From Daldinia sp. FL1419 (Eukaryota; Ascomycota; Sordariomycetes; Xylariales; Hypoxylaceae), in contig MU623372.1 of the NCBI GenBank assembly GCA_025201765.1, forward strand, positions 186,001 through 250,000: a DNA stretch of 64,000 bases. Reading direction: 5' to 3'. The notes beneath the pieces are model-generated. The model did no database searches, was not told where the DNA came from, and was given only the letters and a program-made list of their open reading frames with translations. Each line of letters opens with the position of its first letter. Position 1 is the first letter of the stretch. This document shows, in pieces, positions 42,414-53,875 of this stretch. The position numbers and the translations under genes were made by a program.

Positions 42414-44750
42414 CTATGCTAAAGTAACCAATATCCATTCCCTCTCCTCCGCAAGCCCAACCCAAGCCTCTTCATCAACCTCGCCAGTACCAATCCGCGA
42501 AGCAATACGCTTAACTGGGTCATCCCACTCTACAACCAAGACATTGAGCTTCTTTTCCGCTCTAAGAACATTCATATTATTGTCGTTATACTTCCGCGAT
42601 ACAACGATAAGGGAATGCCTCCCGGACGGCTTGGGTGCTTGGTAGGGCAAAAACGGGTTCAATTCGCCAACCTGCTCTTTCTTTTCGTTGAATATCTTGC
42701 CGTCATCCAACACTAGCATGGCGTGGCTCGTCCAGAAGAGGAGACGCCCCGAGTCCTTAAAATATCCATCTATATTGTTTTGATGTATCAGGCTAGGGTC
42801 GATTGTGGTACTCCCCTTCCATCCTGCCGACGTCGTGTTATCCACACCATTCATATCGATTCTTGACACGGACTCAAAATCTTTCTCGTTCGAAGAACAT
42901 AGTAGTGCTGCCTTTCCGTTCGCGCCGAGCTTCATAATATCCAACTCCGGCTCCAGCACAACCTGTCGCGGGGCGGGACGATTTACTCCGAATATGTTCT
43001 TCCACCCGAGCCAAGACCAGCTGGGGAACTGCACCTTATAGACAGTCCCGTCACTCGACCTTACACGATGCATCTCTCGCCTCCGTTCCGGAAGTCCGTG
43101 TTCCCGCCACTCGCGATCCAGATACCAAGTGATATTATTCCAAGCCAAGCTCTCGTCGAACCTTATAGAGACCGAGTGACCCCAGTGGAACTCGTGGCCC
43201 GTGTTAACACCGACTCTCCTGAGTACCCCTGAAAATGCATCCAGAGCATCTGCTTGCATGGTGAGCTTCCTGTTGCAATATCCCTTTATCATCGAGTTCA
43301 ATTCGCTGTATGCGAAATTATTGCTGCTCCCAAACTCCCCGAAGACTTCGTGCCCGGATAGTACGGAATAGATAATGTCGTTTGGGGCGACGACGGTGGG
43401 GAAGGCCTCGAAGGCGATGGTCTCGCAACATTTTGAAGTTTCGCAACTCCAGAAGACTTGGTCGGGAGTGATTATCAGGATTCTTTGGGAACATAGTCCC
43501 TCTTGGAATGTCCATCCACGTGTTTTCCACCGACTATCCTGGTACTCTTGGTCTAGGTGGTGGATGTCTATTAAAGCTAGGTCTTTAGCAACGCGCGCTA
43601 TGCGCTGCTTGATGGTACGGGGTGTGCCGTTAATCCCAGAAAGCCCATCAGTTGCTGTTCCGCATGTCGCAACTATTGTTAATGCTGCTTTCGAGTAAAT
43701 GAGATCCATCTGTGGGATCTGGATTGCTTTATCGGCGTCGGAATCTTGAATGACACAAAGTCGGTCAACCCAGAGATACCCTACCCCCATTTGCTTGGTT
43801 AATTCTATCGCATCCACGATTGTCTTCGGTAGCGGCTGCTCCCAAAGAACACCGGGAGTCTTCATGTCTTTTACGTTTGCTGTGGTCGTTTGTAAGGGAT
43901 CCGTCTCATCGCCCCATACGTAACTGAGCGCAAAATAGGGGCACGGCTCTAACGCCTCAACTAGGCACCGCCGGCGAACATCAATGAACCGCAGATTTTC
44001 AGGCCACGAAGCACCAGGCGCGAGCCAAGGAGGTTGACTACACTTAGCCCCGTGCGTCTCAAGACACGTCTCGTACCATTGTTTAAGTAACCCGGCATTA
44101 ACTTCCGACTCGACCCTCCTCCCCGACGGAAACACCGCAAACGGTTCTTCCCCTGACACATAATCATCTACACTCGGCACGGGGTACAAGCACGGATGCA
44201 ACTGCAAAAACCGTTGCGCAGTCTGTTCCACTGGACTAAGACCAGCCAGCACCACCAACTTACTCAAACTATTATTCCTTCTTCCCTTGCCATCACCCCT
44301 TTTCTCGCTCTCTAGAACGATACCCCGTTTCTCAAGCGAGTCGTAAAATTCCTGCAACACCAAATTGGTAGAAGAATACCCCGGCTTCGTACCCGCGTAA
44401 AAAGCATCCAGTAGCGCATCTACCTGCGACAACTTGCTTGACAGCACGGAGGACCCGAGACGGTTTCTGCTGCTCCAGAAGGCGCACGTGATGTTCTCCG
44501 GGCTGTCGAGGGATTCCGCGATAGGCCACCAGGGCTTTAAGCCGCGAGAAGCGTCCGCTATTAAGTTGCATAACTCGCAAGTCTTTGCTGCCTCGTGGAT
44601 CGTGCCGAGGTTATGCTCGCCGCTTTTGAGCTGTCCATTTTGGATGGCGTCTTTGCGTGGGTTGAAGAGACCGGTTGTCACTTGGACCCAATCAATTGAG
44701 CTGCAGAAATCGCATAGCCGGACTTTGTTGTCTATTTGCGCTTCAGCCAT
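42414..44750 (-). CDS. HET-domain (heterokaryon incompatibility) protein
   Basis: A single-exon 778-residue protein. The HET domain spans about residues 270-425 with its three blocks: PYFALSYVWGDE, then YLWVDRLCVIQDSDADK with LIYSKAALTIVAT, then RGWTFQEGLCSQR. N-terminal to it are two Cys pairs (LCDFCSSIDW and CELCNLIAD), typical of this subgroup and possibly metal-binding. The long C-terminal part (FPSWSWLGW...) is common in HET genes. HET domains share a TIR-like fold and trigger cell death or growth arrest on contact with non-self partners in other fungi. The trigger for this copy is unknown. The gene looks intact. Confidence 0.9.
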   Translation of the reverse strand: MAEAQIDNKVRLCDFCSSIDWVQVTTGLFNPRKDAIQNGQLKSGEHNLGTIHEAAKTCELCNLIADASRGLKPWWPIAESLDSPENITCAFWSSRNRLGSSVLSSKLSQVDALLDAFYAGTKPGYSSTNLVLQEFYDSLEKRGIVLESEKRGDGKGRRNNSLSKLVVLAGLSPVEQTAQRFLQLHPCLYPVPSVDDYVSGEEPFAVFPSGRRVESEVNAGLLKQWYETCLETHGAKCSQPPWLAPGASWPENLRFIDVRRRCLVEALEPCPYFALSYVWGDETDPLQTTTANVKDMKTPGVLWEQPLPKTIVDAIELTKQMGVGYLWVDRLCVIQDSDADKAIQIPQMDLIYSKAALTIVATCGTATDGLSGINGTPRTIKQRIARVAKDLALIDIHHLDQEYQDSRWKTRGWTFQEGLCSQRILIITPDQVFWSCETSKCCETIAFEAFPTVVAPNDIIYSVLSGHEVFGEFGSSNNFAYSELNSMIKGYCNRKLTMQADALDAFSGVLRRVGVNTGHEFHWGHSVSIRFDESLAWNNITWYLDREWREHGLPERRREMHRVRSSDGTVYKVQFPSWSWLGWKNIFGVNRPAPRQVVLEPELDIMKLGANGKAALLCSSNEKDFESVSRIDMNGVDNTTSAGWKGSTTIDPSLIHQNNIDGYFKDSGRLLFWTSHAMLVLDDGKIFNEKKEQVGELNPFLPYQAPKPSGRHSLIVVSRKYNDNNMNVLRAEKKLNVLVVEWDDPVKRIASRIGTGEVDEEAWVGLAEEREWILVTLA

Positions 44751-45258
44751 GACGATTAATGGGCGGACGTTACGACCAGTTTCATACTGAATGATATCCA
44801 GGCCTTATAAGCGGCTGAGAGAACTATATTCTATTTCCATATTATTTAGTTATATATGGTAATGGTTAGAATATTCAAAATCCATTCGAAAATGGACTGT
44901 TCTGGCCCGAGTAAGGAAGGTGTGGAATAGGGACTTAGCTGCGGCTGAGAGGTCACGCGAACGTTTGCATACCTAGTATACGCTAAGCTAGGTAGTTGCG
45001 CTGGTAGATATCACCCTCTCTAATGACACACAGAAAAATAATAGGCATATTTTTCATCACGGAGCCTGAACTGGTGGGATTGGGAGTGTTAAAGCTCTGG
45101 GTATCGGAATGGAATATGATCATGAATTGTTCCAATATATGAGAAGGTCAGTAACATAATAATCATTTGCACGATTCACATGACAGATGGCGCTTAAGTT
45201 GGTATCACAATTCTTTCCAATTCCAAACGAGAATAATATTACGCCTTCAAGCTTCTAG
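44751..45258. other. spacer
   Basis: Upstream of the HET gene and downstream of Nop2. AT-rich, no gene seen. Confidence 0.5.
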
Positions 45259-47379
45259 CTATATCTTCTTTTTGCTCTTCGTCTTGCTTTCGCTCTTAGC
45301 CGCACCCTTAGCCTCTTTTTTGGCAACGGTATTACTTTCGGCCTTCTTCTCGCTCTTCTCCTCGGTCTTCTTTTCTGCATCCCCATTCGTAGCCGGCTTC
45401 TTCAAAGCCTTGGGATCAAGACCACGTTTCCTCATCGCGTTGCGCTTCGCCCTCTCCATATACTTCTCATCCTCCTCCTCGTCGAAACCACCAAAGTCAC
45501 CACCCTGACCAGGTACGCTGTCATCAGTCGCGATAGGCGTCTTATCAACAACTTCCTCTTCTACGCGCGGTGCTGAGGCTCCTTGGGCAGGCTTGTCCTT
45601 GACAAGGTTGGCCGGTGTAGGTCCAACCTTCTGGAACTTGGCGACAAAGAAACCATCGACGTTGTAGGTGTGCGGGTAGTATCGGCGTGTTAGACGTAGG
45701 CTAGGGTCGAACTTCTTTCCCATGTAGCTAGTGAAACCTTCCTTACCGAATGGTAGTTCAGTAGAGACCAACTTGACGTTGGGTCGCTTGTTTAGCGCGT
45801 ACTGGACTACTTGCTCATTCTCTTCGACGGTGACTGAACATGTAGAGTAGACTAGGAAACCACCAGTTTTGCTTGCGTGGTTGACCGAGTCGATAGCAGC
45901 TAATAGAAGTTGCTTTTGAGTGTGGGGTAAAACCATGAAATCCTTCTCGTCCTTGTTCGTCTTGACTGAGGGATCCTTAGCGATAACTCCTGTACCTGAG
46001 CAAGGAGCATCAAGAAGGACTCGATCGAAGCCACCGATGACTCTCGGGAACTCTCGGGCGTCGTAGTTGCAGACAATCACGTTGCGACAACCAAGACGGT
46101 GAATGTTACCAATCAAACCCTTCGCACGAGACTTGCTCGGATCGTTGGCGAATATACAACCGGTATTCTTCATCATAGCAGCCATATGTGTCGTTTTACC
46201 ACCAGGAGCGGAGGCCATATCGAGTACTCGTTCGCCTTCTTGTGGGCTAAGAGCCATGACGGGCAAGAACGAGGACGCGGCTTGGAGAATGTAGTGACCA
46301 GCAAGATATTCGGGTGTAGCACCGAGGGGAACATTGCTTTCAAAGATCTGTAATCCAACCTTGGACCATTTGCCTACCGGCTCTAGAGTAACGCCACGGT
46401 TTATCAGAGCTTGGGCTAAATCTCGGCGATGGGTTCGTAGGGTGTTTGTTCGGATGACGACAGGTCGCGCCGTCTCGTTAGCCTCGAAGAACGCAAAGGC
46501 CTCTCTTGGCGGGAAGAGGTTCATAAGTTTTTCGGCGAGATATTCTGAATAGCCATAGTAGGCGCAAATATCCTTTAGCAATTGTGTCGTATATTCAGCC
46601 CTGGATCTACCCTCCTCCGCTGCGTTCGCAAAGTCGTCTAAGACACGTATCGTATCCGTAATTCTCGTCCTTAGTAATTGTAGATCTGGTGCAAGGAGCG
46701 CCTTCGTCTTCAGCGCCAGATCGTCTTCTTCCTCGTCATCGAGGATGTGTGGTCGCTCAATATTAGTTTGGAGCGCTGCTTCTTCCAATTCGGCTTGTGC
46801 TTCCGCTTCTTCTTGCGCCTTCTGTCTGTCTAATTTGTTGGATAAGCCGACAATGTTTGCCGCCGTTAACTTCTCTTCAGCATCTGACTCGTCTTCATCT
46901 TCTGAGAACATCGCCTTTCGCTCCCTCTGGTCCTCGGCGTCAGAGTCGAATACGGAATCGTCTGAGCCTATGAAATCGTCTCCTAGACCGCCCATTTCTT
47001 CGTCCTCAAGGCCCGAGAATTCATCGCCTTCCGGCTCGGAGCCACTAAAGCCTTCACCAAGACCGTCGCTAAGCTCTTCGTCGGATTCTTCTATAGGAAC
47101 GGGTTTCTTGGACTTCGACTTGGTGTTCTTTCCATTTTGCTTAGGCGCCGGTGCAGCTTTCGCGCCATTGGACTTTCCATTAGCTTTAGAACCAGCCTTT
47201 TTTACTGCAGCACCATTGGACTTAGAAGCAGGCTCAGCGGTTTTCCGCTTCTTCTTATTCGGTGCCTCGGTAGGAACGTCGTCTACAGGCAAACCAGCCT
47301 TTCGCTTTAATTTCGCAAAGTGTTCCTCTGATAATGGCTCAGGAGGGCCCTGTTTCTTCATGCGACGACCGACACCCAT
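45259..47379 (-). CDS. NOP2: Nop2-like 25S rRNA m5C methyltransferase
   Basis: A single-exon 706-residue protein. The N-terminal third is Lys/Ala-rich and then acidic (EESDEELSDGLGEG and similar), as is usual for nucleolar proteins. The central domain is the NOL1/NOP2/Sun methyltransferase. It has ILQAASSFLPVMAL, the SAM-binding MASAPGGKTTHMAA (near 388), the catalytic motif LLDAPCSGTGVIAKD (near 456) and YSTCSVTVEENE with the second Cys (near 510), then DGFFVAKFQK. Nop2 methylates a cytosine of large-subunit rRNA and is needed for 60S ribosome assembly. The C-terminus is a Lys-rich tail. Length fits fungal Nop2. Confidence 0.93.
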   Translation of the reverse strand: MGVGRRMKKQGPPEPLSEEHFAKLKRKAGLPVDDVPTEAPNKKKRKTAEPASKSNGAAVKKAGSKANGKSNGAKAAPAPKQNGKNTKSKSKKPVPIEESDEELSDGLGEGFSGSEPEGDEFSGLEDEEMGGLGDDFIGSDDSVFDSDAEDQRERKAMFSEDEDESDAEEKLTAANIVGLSNKLDRQKAQEEAEAQAELEEAALQTNIERPHILDDEEEDDLALKTKALLAPDLQLLRTRITDTIRVLDDFANAAEEGRSRAEYTTQLLKDICAYYGYSEYLAEKLMNLFPPREAFAFFEANETARPVVIRTNTLRTHRRDLAQALINRGVTLEPVGKWSKVGLQIFESNVPLGATPEYLAGHYILQAASSFLPVMALSPQEGERVLDMASAPGGKTTHMAAMMKNTGCIFANDPSKSRAKGLIGNIHRLGCRNVIVCNYDAREFPRVIGGFDRVLLDAPCSGTGVIAKDPSVKTNKDEKDFMVLPHTQKQLLLAAIDSVNHASKTGGFLVYSTCSVTVEENEQVVQYALNKRPNVKLVSTELPFGKEGFTSYMGKKFDPSLRLTRRYYPHTYNVDGFFVAKFQKVGPTPANLVKDKPAQGASAPRVEEEVVDKTPIATDDSVPGQGGDFGGFDEEEDEKYMERAKRNAMRKRGLDPKALKKPATNGDAEKKTEEKSEKKAESNTVAKKEAKGAAKSESKTKSKKKI

Positions 47380-47775
47380 TTTTGTTGGTGGTATTATGTG
47401 AAAATTGGTGGATGTGTCGAATCGCTATAAGAGGTGTACTTGGAGCTGAACACTCTAAAGATTCCAATGTCTCTCGCGGTTTGACCTCGAACTTTTTTTC
47501 TTGCGATAAGTCGATAACGATTGGATCCACTATTATTAGAAGCCTGGGATTGGATGATCTGAGTTAGCGTGCTGACTCCACTTAAAGTACTCAGGTACAC
47601 AGTTACTCAGGTACAACCAAGCTTCAGCCACAAAGTGGGATAACTTTTGAGGCGCATGTCTGTAGGGCGGGACATCGCGATCGTCACTAAAGAGTTCAAG
47701 GCGGCCTGAACTGTCTACAACATCCTAAACTCCTCATATCATATCTGAGATCTCGTGTAACCATCACAAACAAAA
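47380..47775. promoter_or_regulatory. bidirectional promoter region between Nop2 and Get5
   Basis: Only 396 bp separate the two divergent start codons, so both promoters must share it. I see a duplicated CTCAGGTACA (about 47590 and 47607) but no clear TATA box. Confidence 0.4.
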
Positions 47776-48436
47776 ATGACAGAAGTATCGTTTGCAAGAT
47801 CCTTCCTCGCGGCTCTTGATACCCGTCCAATCAGGCTATCTGCCGAGCATGTCGAGAATCCTAAGAGCTACGCTGCGCGCAGCGCCGTATGTAGCACCCC
47901 GCGACTGTCTCATTCTTTCGAGCTAACAATGAGTCTAGTATATACTCCCTAAAATGCGCAAGCCCATGAGTAAACGCAAAGCCACGACCGTAGCGCCGGG
48001 TCAGGAGCATAGCCTCACTGTCCTCGTCAAATCCCTCCGCAACCCGCCGTTGGACATCAAGCTTTCGTCTCAGACGCTCAACACATCCGTCCTAGACATC
48101 AAGTGTGCCGTATGGCAGGATACAGGAATACCGGTTGACAAGATGAAGTTGCTATACAAAAAGAAGCCAGTCGCGGATAGCAAAGTGCTAAAGGACCTTG
48201 CGGGAGAAGGCGAGACAACCGTTGAATTCTCAGTCATGGTTATGGGAGGAGCCGCGGCTATCAAACCAACACCAGCACAGGCTGAAGTAGCACAGGGACA
48301 AAGCGGCAGCGAAGTATTAAATAGCAAGGAGTTTTGGGATGACTTAAGGGGGTTCCTGTTACAGCGAATACGGGACGAAAAGACGGCCGACGAACTAGCA
48401 AACACATTCCAGGCGGCTTGGAAAGCCAAAGCATAG
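47776..48436 (+). CDS. Get5/Mdy2-like ubiquitin-like-domain protein, 2 exons
   Basis: Exon 1 is 47776-47886 and exon 2 is 47939-48436 (intron GTATGT...TCTAG, 52 nt), giving 202 residues. The N-terminal helical part (MTEVSFARSFLAALDTRP) fits the Get4-binding region. The linker YILPKMRKPMSKRK leads into a ubiquitin-like domain (LTVLVKSLRNPPLDIKL to about residue 140, with KMKLLYKKKPVADSK). The C-terminal helix (KEFWDDLRGFLLQRI) fits the dimerisation domain. Get5 joins Get4 and Sgt2 to hand tail-anchored membrane proteins to Get3 for ER insertion. Without the intron the N-terminal exon would be missed. Confidence 0.82.
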
Positions 48437-48856
48437 GCTTAAGAATATACGGATAACGTGCCACTCCAAATAGTTAGTTTACAAAGCTAGGCCAGACTGG
48501 AGTACATGGATATTTAAAGGCTGCGAAAAAAAAATGATATTAATAATGGCGTAGACATCTGACCAAGGAGCACAATAGGAACGATCTACATTCAAATATG
48601 ACCTTTTGTGTTGTGTGGCGGTGTATACCGATGGCTAACATCACAGCTTGACAATTCATGTCTGCCCTCTAAGGAAAAATAAACAGCGACCAAAGCGGCC
48701 CCTACTCCATCGTAATGGCAGGGAGAGAGTTTACGTCCATCCTGCAGTTTTCGTAGACGTCGTGGATCCTTGGCACGCGAGTGCCCCCCCTCAAGTTAAA
48801 TGATCCTCCAGCAACTCCGCAGCAGTTGCTCTCGGGTTTCGGCGGTCCGAGGGCGC
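48437..48856. other. spacer between convergent genes
   Basis: The 3' flanks of the Get5-like and cofilin genes. The minus-strand frame running from 49076 to 48702 is mostly cofilin intron and 3' UTR read in the wrong frame, not a separate gene. Confidence 0.5.
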
Positions 48857-49706
48857 TTAACCGGCTAGACCTTTGCTGACCACCTTTAGTACCGTGTCGT
48901 ATTCGATGTCGTCCTGGTCGTTGGCCTGTAGTTCGATGGCGATACCGGTGAGAGAGCGCTTCAGGGCCTCCTTCGACGAGGCGTACACCATCTTGGCCTT
49001 TTAAGGGGGTTAGTATTAGGCTACGGTAGACGAGGCAAAAGATTATTGCGTATACTAACCATGACGTTGGCATCATCGGGGGACCACGCGATGAAGGTAA
49101 TCTTGTTTCTATATACTATTAGTATGATGGGCTTATTGCACTAATCGAGGCAACCAACCGCGAGCCTTCTCCGCTAGCAAGGCTGTATTCGAAGTCGTAG
49201 ACAGCGTATCGGGGACCCTTGCTGGTAGCACCCTACAGGTAGATGATTAGGAATAAATCTAAAAACGTGATTCTCCTGGCGAAGGGTTGATGCTTACGCT
49301 CTTGGTCTTGGTGGTGGCGTTTAGGAGCTTCTCACGGAAGGTTTCCCAGTTGGGGTCCGAAGAAGTTTCCTCGACGACGATTTCTCGGTTGTTGTCCGAC
49401 AGCTTGAAGATGACGTACTTGTGCTTCTTTGCAAGCTTAAGGTCGTTGTACGCAGTGATGCACTCCTGCGAGACGGTCGCTCTAGATAGCCATCGATATT
49501 AGCTCCTATTCTCTCCTATTCTGAATACGCGCCGGAAAGAGCGGTGCGTCGTGAAGGCGCATAATGACGCGCGGATAGGGGGTGGCCGACGAAGACAAGA
49601 ACAGGACGACGATTAACTAAAAGGAGACACGAACCCTGATTGAGACTACGGAAAGATACTATTAGTAGGCTTCCCAAAAGGGTTGATTGGGCTCGATACT
49701 CACCAT
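48857..49706 (-). CDS. COF1: cofilin / actin-depolymerising factor, 6 exons with micro-exons
   Basis: Exons are 49706-49704 (the ATG alone), 49645-49635 (11 nt), 49481-49298, 49232-49159, 49108-49060 and 48997-48857, giving 153 residues. This start gives MSQSGATVSQECITAYNDL, the expected fungal cofilin N-terminus, with the regulatory Ser near the start. Then come KYVIFKLSDNNREIVVEE, GPRYAVYDFEYSLASGEG, NKITFIAWSPDDANV and the actin-binding helix KMVYASSKEALKRSL, ending YDTVLKVVSKGLAG. ADF/cofilin severs and depolymerises actin filaments in the cytoplasm. No simpler join keeps the frame at the N-terminus. All introns have GT...AG ends. Confidence 0.9.
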
Positions 49707-51081
49707 TTTGGCGATATGATTAAGCTACACCGGTACCAAATGAGATTCCGAAGACAAGCTATGGATGTGGGTTGTTAGCGGGGTCCGAAGAAGTGCTATA
49801 CAAGTTAAATGTTGAAGCAGATTCAGAGGGAAATAATACAAAGTAAAGCTGCAAAACTAACATGAATCGCTGAATATGGCTATCCACCTAAAGGGAGGGT
49901 CTCGTGGTCGGGGTTTGTAAATAAAATGCGATGGATGTTTTGGAAGGACAACAATAGAAAGGAAGAGTCGGAGAGAGAGTAGTGTAAGTAGTGTAAGTAG
50001 TAGTTTTTAGTGTGGGCCCTATCGCAATGGAGGGGAAAGTCGGGCTGATGAAAAAGAGGCACGCACGATGAGCAGAGAAATCAACACACAAAGCCTTGGT
50101 GGTTGGTGGGGTCAAACGTTTTGGGAGGGAATTAGGAGGGAGTTGGGAGGGGATTAGGGGGGCGACGGGACAGGGGTTTTCAGTGGATGAAGAAGTTGTA
50201 GGTGGGCAGGTCGGCCATGAGATAAATAATATAACGCCCTGAACGCCTGCCTATCATAGGCTACGTAGAATAGAGGTACTTGGTAAAAATACATGGAACT
50301 AATAGCCACTAACCGTACAATTGCTTGGTACCTTTAACGATTGAAACCTCTGAATTTAGTACACATTGAAAAAAAAACTAAAAAAAAAAAAAAAAAAAAA
50401 CTACACTTATTTTCTTGGCGGTAACTGGGTCGACCGTTAGACCCGTCAGATAACGAAATTTCGCAGCAACTACACGTGACTCCTTTAATTTCCATCGAAC
50501 TGGGCCTACATGTATCCAATCTTTAGTTAAGGTACGTTTAGATTTCAGGGGTTACCACTAGGTACGATCACTATATACGATACAACCTAGGTATACAAGG
50601 TATACAAGGTAAGTATGTACCTTATTGTCACTGCCTAAGGTAGTCGCCTCTAATAAGGACGAGCCACACGAGATTCGTCATCGCGTATCACTATATATGT
50701 CATCCTAATTTCTAGGCAGAACTTGAGATAATTACAAAATTTGATGCCTAATGAGAAGGGACTAGAAAAAAAAGGGGGGGGGGCCGAAACCTAGGTAATT
50801 ATCATCATCAGATCAATTATTTGATCACCTACACCACACGTAGGTTGGAATTTCGTAGTTCGTAGCTAATATACAACTCTTCATAACGCCGCTCGGGATA
50901 TCAAGGTATGATGAATAATGCACAGGGGGAGAGAGGTAGAGAGGTAGAGGGGAGATATAGAGGAAGACATATGACAGAGATAACGTTCGTTAATCCGTCC
51001 GTATAACGCCGAGGTCAATGCTCCCAACCCAAAACTTTTGATACATGACAGGATAAAAGGTTCATTAATAACATGAACTCA
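49707..51081. other. spacer upstream of cofilin
   Basis: Promoter and 5' leader of cofilin, then AT-rich DNA with an A-tract at 50368-50400 and an A8G10 tract near 50766-50783. Small minus-strand frames at 49880-50115 lie in the probable leader and are not called. Confidence 0.45.
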
Positions 51082-52987
51082 TTACATCATCCCTCCCATG
51101 CCACCCATACCTCCCATTCCGCCCATGCCGCCCATGCCACCAGCAGGCTTCTCTTCAGGAGCCTCAACGATGGCGACCTCAGTGGTGCCTAGTAGCGATG
51201 CGACACCGCTAGCGTCAACTAGACCAGTTCGGACAACCTTGAGCGGGTCAAGGATACCGGCTTGGATCATGTCCACGTACTCTCCCTTGGCGCTGTCGAA
51301 GCCCTTGTTGAAGTCGCTGCCGAACTCATCCATAAGCTTGCCAACGACAACAGAGCCCTCGAGACCAGCGTTCTCAACGATCGTCCTGGCAGGTCGAGTA
51401 ATCGCATTCTTGACGATGCTAACACCGAGTTGTTGGTCGAAGTTAGCGGGCTTGACGTCCTTCAAGGCGTTGCTAGCAGCCTTAAGAAGGGCAGTACCAC
51501 CACCGGGTAAGATACCCTCCTCGACGGCAGCACGGGTAGCATTAAGGGCATCGACGAAGCGGTCCTTCTTCTCACCGACCTCAACCTCGGAAGAACCACC
51601 GACCTTGATGACGGCAACACCACCGGAGAGCTTAGCAAGACGCTCCTGGAGCTTCTCCTTCTCGTAATCGGAAGTGCTGGAGTCGCTCATGACGCCACGG
51701 ATCTGTTCGCATCGCTGAGCGATAGAGTCCTTGCTGCCCTCTCCGTTAAGGATGATGGTATCCTCCTTAGTGATGGTGATGGAACCAGTGGAACCAAGCA
51801 TGTCAGGGGTAGCCTTCTCGAGCTTGATGTCAAGTTCGTCGGTGAAAACGGTACCGTTGGTGAGGACAGCGATATCGCCGAGGATCGACTTTCGGTTGTC
51901 ACCGAAGCCAGGGGCCTTGACAGCAGCAACCTGGAGCTGACCACGGAGCTTGTTCAAGATGCAGACAGCCAGGGCCTCGCCGTCAATGTCCTCAGCAATG
52001 ATGACAAGAGGTCGTCGCAGTTGGGTAGAGGCCTCGAGAGCGGGGATGATATCTTGCACAGCGGAAATCTTCTTCTCAGAAAGGAGGATGAGAGGCTTCT
52101 CGAACTCGACCTTCTGGGACTTGGCGTCGGTGATGAAGTAGGGAGAAACGAAGCCACGGTCGAATCGCATACCCTCAGTGACCTCTAACTCGTCGTTCAT
52201 GGTCTTTCCTTCCTTGACAGTGATAACACCCTCCTTGCCGACCTTCTCCATAGCATTGGCAATTAGCTTACCAATGTGGGTGTCTCCGTTGGCGCTGATA
52301 GTGGCGACCTGGGCGACTTCTTCGCTAGTCGTAATATCCCTCTTGTTCTTCTGGAGGTATTCAACGACGGCGTCAACAGCCGCCTGTGTACCCCGCCGCA
52401 GATCCATGGGGTTGCAGCCAGCGGCGACATTCTTGACGGTTTCCGAGAAGATAGCGCGGGCTAGGACAGTAGCGCTCGTAGTTCCGTCACCAGCAGATTC
52501 GTTTGTCTTGGATGCGACGTCTTGTAATAACTTGGCGCCGAGGTTTTCGAACTTGTCTTGTAAGCTGATAGCTCTTGCGACAGTAACACCGTCTAGGGTC
52601 CGTAGTTAGCAATTTGACGCAATTGGAATAGATAGCGAGGGTTATGCATACCCTTTGTGATCTTGGGGGAGCCGTAGCTCGACTCGATTAAGACATTTCG
52701 ACCCTTAGGGCCGAGTGTGGTGGCGACAGCTTTGGCGAGAGTCTCGACACCGGCAAGAAGGGAAGCCCGGCCCTCGACGCCGAACTTGAGTTCCTACGAC
52801 GATATATGTTAATAATCCATACAATACACCATATGATTGCACTTTTTGCTTTATGGCCTCATAATCAAGAGTTACCAACCTTGTGTGCGAATCGAAGCTG
52901 TTGCGAAAGACCTGCACCAGCCCGGTATTTGCTGGCAGCCGAAGATAAGACCGAGGCCCGCGCTCGGGAGGAAAGAGCTCGCTGCAT
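51082..52987 (-). CDS. HSP60: mitochondrial chaperonin Hsp60, 3 exons
   Basis: Exons are 52987-52880, 52793-52652 and 52592-51082, giving 586 residues. Exon 1 encodes a basic mitochondrial presequence (MQRALSSRARASVLSSAAS) and joins to AHKELKFGVEGRASLLAGV. Chaperonin motifs include TTLGPKGRNVLIE, PKITKDGVTVARA across the second join, the ATP-site GDGTTSATVLARA, AAVEEGILPGGGTALL and a C-terminal (GGM)n tail. The protein forms a heptameric ring that folds matrix proteins with Hsp10. Joins were fixed by phase: the second intron donor leaves one base, giving Lys-Asp-Gly. I could not find a clean heat-shock element upstream. Confidence 0.96.
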
Positions 52988-53875
52988 TGTGGCTGTGATA
53001 TACAAGAATTAAATATGGAAAAAGGCAAAATCAAATGCCACCACAAATATCAGGGCGTTCGAAAGGGGAAGGAGAAGAGAAACTTCGCCGGCGTTGTTGA
53101 ATTGTAGGCGTTGAAGGATTGAGTTTTTGAGATTCCGGGGAAGAAAAGCTTCAAAAAAATGACTTCAAAAAATTTAATCCAATGACGGAGAACCGGCCAG
53201 AAGCCGAAGCTATTCTACGCTAACCCGATAGGGTATGGTGCTACCACAAGCTCATTCGACGAGCGACTTCATGGAAATTCATAGAACATGATTTGTTGCC
53301 ATTCTAGATTTAGATGTTGTAATCGGGTTTGATACTATTGATTTTATTTCGTTTCCGAATAACATGTTTTATTTACTCTGTGGTTTTCCTATGGTGTTGT
53401 CTGGGATTGAAGCTATCGTAAATCAATTACCACTGCAACTGTTTGTTAGAGGAAGGGTTGTAAAAAAATAATGAGGGGTGATTGGTATGAGACTAGGTCT
53501 TGTGCAAGGTTTCGTAGACGTAAGTCCGGAATTATACTAACCTTAATAACTATATAATCTTACAACATTTGTCAGCACCAGTATAAACGTACATCTTGGA
53601 AAAGGACATAAAATTGAAAGTAATAAGAGCGGACAATTACGGTGTTAGGAGCTATTCCCGTCCGTAGTTTGAATACCTATCCCCTTAACTGGCACAAAAC
53701 AGCACCCCCTCCTGAAAAACGTACAGTACATGGCCAAAGGGGATGTTTGGTTGCATAAGTATGGGAAGATTTATAGGGGGTAAGTATAAATATTAGTAAT
53801 ATGTTAAAAAGGTATTGCTTAATTTATCCTTATTAAAATTTGGCTTATTTGTAGTTTTATAATACTTTTTTATAT
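52988..53875. other. Hsp60 promoter side and AT-rich spacer
   Basis: Likely contains the Hsp60 promoter in the first 300 bp. GAA/TTC triplets are present but not in the regular 5-bp spacing of a heat-shock element. From about 53300 the sequence is AT-rich and leads into the mobile-element nest. Confidence 0.45.

Noticed and set aside
46745..47401. 218-codon plus-strand open frame rich in Ser/Pro
   Set aside because: It is the antisense of the acidic/Lys-rich N-terminus of Nop2, so the composition explains the open frame.
53050..53250. Heat-shock element upstream of Hsp60
   Set aside because: GAA and TTC triplets occur, but the gaps are 4 or more bases instead of the 2-base gap of the nGAAnnTTCn array.
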